A stretch of DNA of 64,000 bases from Papilionanthe hookeriana x Papilionanthe teres (Eukaryota; Streptophyta; Magnoliopsida; Asparagales; Orchidaceae), in the NCBI GenBank assembly GCA_022702705.1, contig CM040434.1, positions 18,395,771-18,459,770 of the forward strand, written 5' to 3'. The notes under the pieces are model-generated. The model searched no databases. It was not told where the DNA came from and saw only the letters and a list, made by a program, of their open reading frames with translations. Position numbers and translations under genes: made by a program. Below, piece by piece: positions 56,616-64,000 of the stretch. Every line of letters starts with the position of its first letter. Positions within the stretch are counted from its first letter, which is position 1.

Positions 56616-58002
56616 CCTTAATCTATTCTTTTCCTTGATCTTTAGGATTTACTTCAACATTGCTAGGTAAAGTTCCAACAGGTCTATTGCTTAGTGCAGT
56701 AGCAATATGCCCCAGTTGGTTTTCTATGTTTTTAATAGCAGCTCCTTGACTTTGTAATTGATTTCCCATATTCAAATCTAATTCTTCCATAGATAACTTC
56801 TTCTCCTTGAATTGTGAGTTATTATAAAAACCTGGTAGATTAGAAGGTCTATAATTGAAATTTCCCTGATTAATTACATTTCCTAATGGGTTTAGAGGAT
56901 TGTTCCCCCAATGAGGGTTAACAGTATTAGCATTACCTTGGTTATTCCAATTAAAGTTTGGATGATTTTTCCAACCTTGATTATAATAGTTTGAATAAGG
57001 GTTATTTTGTCTATTATTTAACAAATTTATAGTTTCATATGAAGATTGAGCATCTAAAATTTGTCCTAATGAATTTTCTTCTAACACTGGAGGTGTTTGA
57101 GAACGATTCATTCCGTATTGATCTATTTTCTTTGAAAGAGGAGCAATTTGAGAAACTGTCATAGTTAAAGCATTTGAATCATGAATACTGGCTACTCTAT
57201 TAGGATTTACCCTTTCAGCAGGTCATTGAAATTTATTGGTGGCCATTTCTTCAATTAAAGCATAAGCTTCTTCAAAAGGTTTAGACATTAATGATCCACC
57301 AGCAACAGTGTAAATAATGGATCTAAGACATCCTACTAATCTATTATAAAATGTTTGAATAATTAACCAATCTGGTAAAGCGTGATGTGGATATTTCCTA
57401 AGAAATTCTTTAATTCTTTCCCAAGATTCATATATCGATTCTCCCTCATACTGACTGAAAGATGTAATATCGTTTCTAAGCTTAGCAGTCTTAGATGGTG
57501 GAAAATATTTTGATAAGAATTTTTGTGAAAGTTCCCCCCAAGTTCTAATAGATCCAGGTGCTAACAAATTTAACTAAGCCTTAGCCTTGTCCCTTAGTGA
57601 AAAAGGAAAAATTCTAAGTCTGACAGCATCATCAGACACTCTATCATATTTAAAAGTAGCATAAAGTTCTAAGAAACTTGCAAGATGTAAATTAGGATCT
57701 TCGTTAGGAGTTCCGCCAAATAGATTGCTTAGTACCATTTGGATAATTGCAGGTTTAAGCTCAAATGAATTAGCAGCTACATTTGGATTTTGGATGGTTA
57801 AGTGAATTTCCTTAAATGTAAGGTTAGCGTAATCTCTTAGTGGTCAAGATTGATGTTCATTTTCTATTATTTGGTTGTTGTTTTCCATTATGTTAAGATT
57901 ATCAGGATTTCTAGGTTCTTTTCTCAGTTTTCTAATTCTTCTAACAGTACGTTCTAATTTTGAATCGTAGGGTATAAGATTTTCAGATCCAGATTTACGC
58001 AT
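56616..58002 (-). pseudogene. Athila gag of J, N-terminal and middle part
   Basis: It starts at ATG 58002 (MRKSGSENL), with PYDSKLERTVRRIRKL next. A TGA lies near 57843. Conserved gag blocks run to GGTPNEDPNLH (about 57705), FSLRDKAKA (a stop follows near 57575), 57567-57223 (SQKFLSKYFPPSKTAKL, FEEAYALIEEMATNKFQ), and 57162-56623 with the Asn-rich PYSNYYNQGWKNHPNFNWN motif. The reading frame is cut at 56616 by element I and continues at 46624 with LRSGKEL. Confidence 0.84.
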
Positions 58003-58114
58003 ACAATCAAAATTAGTTCATAGAAAAACAGTTAACTAAATATAATAATAAGTTGCAAATTCTTTAAAAAGTTTTCTAATCGTCCTAAATCATCCGTTAC
58101 ACTAATTATGTTAT

Positions 58115-58132
58115 TTCCTGGCAACGGTGCCA
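58115..58132 (-). promoter_or_regulatory. Primer-binding site of J
   Basis: TGGCACCGTTGCCAGGAA on the minus strand, six bases from the LTR end. It matches the Athila tRNA-Asp-type site with few changes and fixes the orientation. Confidence 0.82.
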
Positions 58133-58138
58133 AAAACT

Positions 58139-59873
58139 TGAACCAATCCGCGCACTTAGCGTAATTTTAATTTTTATAGCAAGTATATAATATATAATAT
58201 ATTCTATAATCGCAGAGTTACTATTCAACGCAAGTATACGTATCGCTCAAGTAATACATGGCTCTAGTGGATTCCTAGATATCGATCCTACAGGAATATT
58301 TTACAGGCTACGGACTAAGATTATAGAAATAAATTCAGAATCACAACTTGTAGTTTGAATTACCTATTTGTCACTAATATGCAATCGTAAATAAGATGGA
58401 ATTTTTAAAATAAACTAATTACACTAACAATTAACTAATTCTACTAATAAAGTAATGTTCAACTATATAAGCAATCATCCTTCTCCTTGTTAAGAAATCT
58501 AATTGAATGGATAATTAAAATTAGTTTAAAAATGGTGTTGTGCCAAATAGGAGCATACCTATTCTTTACCCTTTGGTCCAGGCATAAGGACCATTGACTA
58601 ATCCTATGCTTGGTTACTGAATCTACGGCTAGATTGGGAGGATACCGGCTCTCACTTCGGAGCTCCCACGTTCCCCTCACCTGAGGGCTAACATCTACAC
58701 TTCAGCACCCAAATGATAGGACCGAATTGAGGATTTTAGTCTATCACTCTAAAATCTCCAATTCTACGACTGATAAATATTATTTCCCTATTTATTTGCA
58801 CACTACTTTCAAGGACCTGGACCTCCATGAATCTCAGATGTAATCTTCACTATAGTTGTTAAACTCAACATATTTTAACTAATCAGTTGGCCAAATTGAA
58901 AGTATATTAAGATTTAAGTGAAAAAATTATCACAACTTCTTTTAAAATTCTCTTAGCACACTAATTTTAAATTACCATTTCACAAAAATATCAAAACAAG
59001 GAGAAAGATAAAAAAACTACTCAGATTTCATGGGGAAGATACTACAAAACTTGGATTTCATATATAAAAACAAAGTTTAACAAACTAAAATAAGTAAATA
59101 AAACTTATCTCAAATTTCTCCCCAAGGAAACTCCGTGGAGTTCTTCTGAATCTCTTCATTTCTTTACATTACGTATAATTCTCCTTCAAAATGGCAAGGA
59201 GGAAGAATCTCTCACTTCCCTTCCACTCTTTCAATCTCTTGAAGAATTCCTCACTAAATATCACTAATTGAACTCACTATCCAACACTCTAATGGAAACA
59301 AAACACTAACTAACACTCATTGAAAATAACAGATAACAATAATGAACACTGGTGGACCCCCTTTTTGACACTTTGTGACATTATTTTTGGCTCCAGATTG
59401 TTTCTTTTAAAGTGGTTGAAGAGTTTTTAAGAGTTTTCCAAGCATCTATTCAAAAATCATCCACATTTGATGTACCTCGTGAGAGAACCGTCGATCTCAC
59501 TGTCGGCGGCCTCGAGTGCGCCATCGGCGGCCTTCTAGAATACTTAGCCTTTGACCCTCTTTCATAAGGCTCTGCTGTCTGCAGCCTCGATCTCACCGTC
59601 GGCGGGCTCCCTTGTAATATTTTCTGAACTCTTGAGAAAAACATCGTTGTCGGCGCCGTCGAGCTCGCCGTCGACGCCTTAGATCAAATTTCCTTCTTTT
59701 TGGTCATTTTTGGTCATTTTTGCTCCAAATTCGCTCCTTGCATTTTTTCGCTCCATTGTCCATAAATCAACATACCTGTAGAAAAACTTCAAAAATACCC
59801 TTCTTTAAAGTGTAATATCATCAAAATCAATATAAAATAGATATGAAAATCTTAACATGTTTTCATTGGGTTA
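58139..59873 (-). repeat. 5' LTR of J
   Basis: 1,735 bp, closely similar to 36007-37717 over its whole length. Confidence 0.87.
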
Positions 59874-60080
59874 ATTGTCAACTCCAATCCAGTTATGAGG
59901 GCTTCATACTCTGCTTCATTATTCGTACACGGCTCTGTTAGGTGGTAGGAGTACCTTAACATTCCCCGCTCTGGTGTTAAAAATATTAGTCTGATCCCTG
60001 TGTTACCAGACACTATCATTTGCAATTCCTTGTCTCTTTGTGCTAACGAGGGCCCGTCGAAGTATAACTCTCAACGTTGA
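59874..60080 (-). pseudogene. Second (archaeal-type) RNase H of G, 5' part
   Basis: ELYFDGPSLAQ (first catalytic Asp) and TNNEAEYEALITGLEL (catalytic Glu) identify the extra RNase H of the Tat lineage. A Trp codon before ELYFDG has become a stop. The domain is cut by J and continues at 36006. Confidence 0.82.
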
Positions 60081-61260
60081 TCATCGGAATTTTCTAAGCT
60101 CATTATTTGTTCGTCTGGCAAATTATCGTTGAGAGGCAATTCTACCGGTAATGGGTGTGCTGTGAGGAAGTCTGCTAAGACTTGTCCCTTTACTGCCCAA
60201 AGAGGAATGAATGTTATATCGAATTGCAATAATATCATCGACCAACTGGCTAGTCTACCGGAAAGCATTGGGAGGGTCATCAAGTATTGCAAAGGATTAA
60301 ACTTTGAAATCAGGTTGACCTTATGAGAAAGCATGTAGTGCCTGAGCTTCTGGGCGACAAAGATCAGTGCTAAATAATGTTTCTCAATTAGATGATACTT
60401 TACTTCCATCAGAATTAGACGTCGGCTCAAGTAGTAAAGAGAATTTTCTTTACCCTCATCATTAACCAGGGCCAACAGGGCTTCTATGGAATCGTCTAAA
60501 GCCGTGGTATAAAGTAGCAGTGGACTATCTGAGACAGAGGCTGTTAGGACAGGAGGTGTCATTAAGTATTGCATAAGGTTTTTGAAAGCATGCTGACATT
60601 TGTCGTTTCAAGTGAACCTGGCATCCTTCTTAACTAAAGTAGGAAAGGGTACACCTTCCTGATAAATTAGAAATAAAGCGTCTAAGATATGCCAAATTCC
60701 CTCTAAATGATCGCAATTGCTTCAAATTCTTAGGGGGTGACATTTCTAAGATGGCTTTAATCTTCTTCAGATCAATTTCTATTCTGCGGTGCCAGACAAC
60801 AAATCCTAGGAATTTCTCCGAGGTGACACCGGAGGCACACTTTAGGGGATTCATCTTTAGGTTGAACTGTCTTAACAGCTCAAAAACAATTATCAAATCG
60901 TACAAGTGATCATCCTTTAATTTGCTATTGACAACCCAGTCATACACGTAGCATTCAACTTGATTATGGATGAGATCATCGAAGATTCGTGTCATTGCTC
61001 ACTGATCGGTTACACTGGCGTTCTTTAATCTGAACGACATTACTGTGTAACAAAACACTCCAATCGGTGTTCTGAAAGCTGTAAGCTTCTCATCTTTTGG
61101 TGCCATTTTTATTTGATTGTATCCGGACAATATCCATAAAAGAGAAAATTTTGTGGGTTGACGCGATATCGATCATTAGCTCTGGAATTGGTAGTGGAAA
61201 TTCATCTTTAGGGCACGTTTTGTTCAAATCTTTGAAATCCACACATACTCAAATTTGACC
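60081..61260 (-). pseudogene. Reverse transcriptase and first RNase H of G
   Basis: 60995-60630 holds the palm end and thumb: the catalytic loop reads YVYDWVVNS where Tat enzymes have YVDD, so the first catalytic Asp is lost; KCASGVTSEKFLGFVV and LKQLRSFRGNLAYLRRFI follow. 60574-60071 holds the connection and RNase H (YLSRRLILMEVKYHLIEKHYLAL). Frameshifts separate these parts, and the fingers are degraded at 61000-61260. Confidence 0.82.
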
Positions 61261-62138
61261 GTTCTTCTTTTAACCGACGCCACATTTGCCAACCAAGTCG
61301 GGTACTGTTCTTCACGGATGAACTTAGAGTCTATTAATTTTTTAACTTCTACTATGACTTGTTGCTCAATTTCCAAATGCATTCTTCTAGGAGCTTGTCT
61401 GACTGGAAAAACAGTTTGATCTACTACCAACTTATGAACTACAACTTCTGGAGCTAATCCAGGCATCACTTCATAGCTTGAGGTAAAACGGTCTTTGAAT
61501 TCCATTAACAGTTTGACCATATTGGCGGAGTCTTCTTCACTGAGCAAGGAGCTAGCAGAGGTTGGTCTAGGCTCTTCGTTAGTCCCTAAGTTAACTTCCT
61601 TTAACTCATCGACAATTGACTTAATTTCCTCTTCAAATTCTAGCGGAGCATCTTCAACTGGAGAATCTTCAAGGTCATTTAAAGCTTCCAAAAAATCTTT
61701 TTTAGGCTCATTATTAACAACCAGGCAAGATTCCGCATCATCCAATGACCCTGCTGTGCCAAATCTGAGACCTTGCTTTGAGCTGAAAGGTCGACTGGTA
61801 TTACCCGATAATTTCTCGAAGAGGTTTGATTGATATTTTGACCACTGCTTATGCACGATACCATGTCGAATTAATTTTTGAAAACATGGAGAATACCACT
61901 CAAAAGGCAGTTCCATTAATTCTGATGAAGCATTATCTTCCAATTTTACATCATTTTCAGGGTCGTAGGAAGAAGAACCTTGACAAAACTTAATGGGTTT
62001 AGCTCCAACACTATGTACTTCCTTGACCACCAAACCCTCAACTTTATTAGAATGGATTGGGGTTAGGGTCACAGTTTGTACAAAGTTGTTAATCCTGTCA
62101 TACATTGATTTGTATTCTTCATTCTTTTGATTTATCAT
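61224..62138 (-). pseudogene. Protease-RT linker and RT N-terminus of G
   Basis: A 304-codon open frame. The first two thirds are acidic linker; the last third has EFKDRFTSSYEVMPGLAPE, VRQAPRRMHLEIEQQV and KKLIDSKFIREEQYPTWLANV, the characteristic start of a Tat reverse transcriptase. Confidence 0.8.
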
Positions 62139-62291
62139 CAGGGCTTATTTCTCGATCTCTTCTTCCTCAGAACTGCCTTCTTAATCAATACTGATCACTG
62201 GATCCTTCTGTCAAACAATTCCATCGTTTCTTCCTCAACCTTTTCCTCAGCCTCGACCTCATATGCGAGTTTTGGAGAAACTTTCACCATT

Positions 62292-62956
62292 TCACCGTAG
62301 GGGATTGTTGGGAGCTTGTTGAACTAGAATCGGTTGTTCTTCATCTTGTGTGTTTTCTTGCTTTTTTATTTCATTCAGTGATGAGTTTCTGGAGAACAAT
62401 GTCTTCTTCGGAGGTGCGTAGTAAGAGACATCTTCATGGATTCTGATTTCATGCACGGAGAATGGCTGTAAATCTCCCTTAATGCACCGCTCTTGAACAC
62501 CTTCATAGTACTTTATACACTGGTGGAGAGACGACGGAACCATCCGGTACTCATGGATTCAGGCTCAACCCAGTACGACATTGAATGATGCTCCGAATCG
62601 ATTATGTGGAATTTTGCAGTTGTTATTGCCAAATCACCGATTCTCATTGGTAGTGTTATTGATCCAAAAGCTCTTTCTCCCTTCTGATTGAAGCCTTTAA
62701 GTAACATTATGTCTGCCTTGAGATCGCAGACATTGATTTTCAAATATGCTAAAGTCCGAAGGTTCATTACATTGATCGATGCTCCTGGATCAACTAGCAC
62801 CCTGGAGAGCGTGAAATTTCCAATAGTGACCGAGATGTATAGAGGTCGGTTATGGTTAGCTGTACCGAGTAACAAGTCATTATCCATGAGGGTAATACCG
62901 TATTGTTCTCCTAGAGGGCAAACCTCATCTAAGGAGCTACCATTCAATTGAGCCAA
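62292..62956 (-). pseudogene. Retropepsin-like protease of G
   Basis: LYISVTIGNFTLSRVLVDPGAS (near 62790-62850) is the strand-loop with the active-site Asp; ASINVMNLRTL follows, then a flap-region equivalent and FHIIDSEHHSMSYW. A frameshift near 62530 leads to a Lys/Glu-rich tail. The order gag-protease-RT is as expected. Confidence 0.78.
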
Positions 62957-64000
62957 ACAAATTCATGGGTCCTCAACCAGAGCTTCTCTCATCTCCTTTG
63001 ATTGGATCAAAGCGTCATAGATGCTCAGCTTGGCGGGTAACTTCCGAAGATGGGCTAACACGTTGTATTCCACTTTTTTGTTTGACTCCTTAACTTCTTC
63101 CCGAACAGTTACTTCATTTACTAGCAAAGTCGGCTCTTCTTACTTAGCCGTCTGTTTTCCTTTATCTTTCGGACCCATTCTCGGAGGTAGAACTTTTCCA
63201 CTTCTCAATTTGATCTATGTTATTTCTTCCAAGTCTTGTGTTGAATCTGCAGATATTTCTTCCTGAGTCGAAACAACTTTTTCTTCAGGATCCACTTCGG
63301 AATCCGAGGGTTCGAGTTCAATTGAAATAGGTGGTCCCTGGAATTCACAAAGGAGTATGTCACTTCCATAGTTATCGTAACCGTCCTTGTTTGTATCCTC
63401 CTCCTTATAACGATCGTTTAAGCTTTGAACGATTTTAGAATCGTTATCAGAATAAAAATCAACATCCAGATTAGGTGGGTCATCATTAGTTACATCATTC
63501 CTAGAAACAGTCAAAACGTAGCCAACACCATAACTCTTCTCATTATAATAACCCGCGGGGGCAAATAATAATCATACAGAGTCAGAGGTTCGAGGATTTT
63601 CTCCCCTAAATCCGAAACAACCACCCTAGGAAATGAAGCCCCTAGTCTACTCTTCAGTGCCTCTATCCTCTTCTTTTCTGCGGTCTTCTCTTCCTTCTGG
63701 GTTAATTCCTCCATTGCAATTGATAGTGCTGGCTTAGCAGGCTTCGATCTCTGAATTGAAGCACACACCAAATTGGTTTGGATGTGACTCAATATTTTCT
63801 TCGAAGACTTTGTCCATGCGGTACTCCATTCACCATTGGTCACATACAGGTCTATCGGAACAATGGGATCAACCGAAATGACATTGACAGAACCTCCTTG
63901 GGGCTCTCTCATGTACTCTTTCAGGATCGTTATGTTCCCTTTTTTGAGGTTGTTCTCAAGCCAAGTCTTGAAAGTGAAGCAATCTTCTATCTTGTGTCCG
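62957..64000 (-). pseudogene. Gag C-terminal part of G (runs off the right edge)
   Basis: At the edge a zinc-finger-like GHKIEDCF appears (63976-64000), then WLENNLKKGNITILKEYM, PIVPIDLYV and LEPLTLYDYYLPP, and near 63215 LRSGKVLPP. The same blocks occur in the same order in gag of element F (24064-24932). Frameshifts near 63515 and 63210. Confidence 0.82.

Larger units (their letters stand above)
36007..59873 (-). mobile_element. Element J: Athila-type retrotransposon inserted in G
   Basis: LTRs lie at 36007-37717 (3') and 58139-59873 (5'). The tRNA-Asp-like primer site, gag, protease, reverse transcriptase, RNase H, integrase, two extra ORFs, a 1.6-kb 3' UTR and a polypurine tract follow in the right order on the minus strand. 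Flanking target copies are atagt (36002-36006) and attgt (59874-59878), one mismatch. Length without element I is about 13.9 kb. Removing J rejoins the second RNase H of G. Confidence 0.88.
31281..64000 (-). mobile_element. Element G: autonomous-type Tat retrotransposon with AlkB-like ORF (split by J)
   Basis: Gene order on the minus strand: gag C-terminus (from the right edge), protease, reverse transcriptase, RNase H, archaeal-type second RNase H (interrupted at 59873/36007 by J), integrase, AlkB-like ORF, 40-bp array. The second RNase H marks the Tat lineage. Without J the visible part is about 8.9 kb. The 5' LTR and gag start are beyond 64000; the 3' LTR was not found. All frames contain stops or frameshifts. 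Confidence 0.82.

Overview
The window is nuclear DNA of a flowering plant: AT-rich, with one intron-containing plastid-enzyme gene and about 55 kb of nested LTR retrotransposons (Ty3/gypsy Tat and Athila types, tRNA-iMet- and tRNA-Asp-like primer sites, LINE, hAT MITE). I cannot name the species. No tRNA, rRNA, CRISPR or bacterial-type operon was seen.

1-16.4 kb, minus strand: the 5' part of a phosphoglucan water dikinase gene (PWD/GWD3). Four exons were read by hand: transit peptide, CBM20 starch-binding domain, and the first part of the linker. Later exons, including the dikinase, must lie left of the window. Intron 2 is 12.7 kb, and about 11 kb of it is transposons: a gag-only LTR element (E), a solo LTR (C) at its left edge, a small LTR element (D) inside C, and a LINE, a MITE, another solo LTR and a hAT MITE inside those. 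Intron 4 holds a WD40 gene fragment and a LINE endonuclease fragment.

16.6-31 kb, plus strand: an LTR/leader fragment (K), then F, a Tat-type element with gag only, lying between two collinear repeats of about 5.4 kb that I read as its LTRs.

31-64 kb, minus strand: G, a decayed autonomous Tat element (gag, protease, reverse transcriptase, RNase H, second RNase H, integrase). Between its integrase and a 40-bp tandem-repeat 3' UTR it carries a 385-codon frame matching the ALKBH9/10 type of AlkB 2-oxoglutarate/Fe(II) RNA demethylases. An RNA demethylase-like gene as cargo of an LTR retrotransposon is the most unusual thing in the window. G is split inside its second RNase H by J, a 23.9-kb Athila element with two tandem copies of an extra ORF after integrase. 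J is split inside gag by I, a 10-kb Athila-like element that keeps gag and protease but has lost reverse transcriptase to integrase. Junctions are marked by target-site duplications (I: aatag; J: atagt/attgt).

All retroelement frames are broken by stops or frameshifts. The only gene that looks intact is PWD, whose splice sites survive around the insertions.
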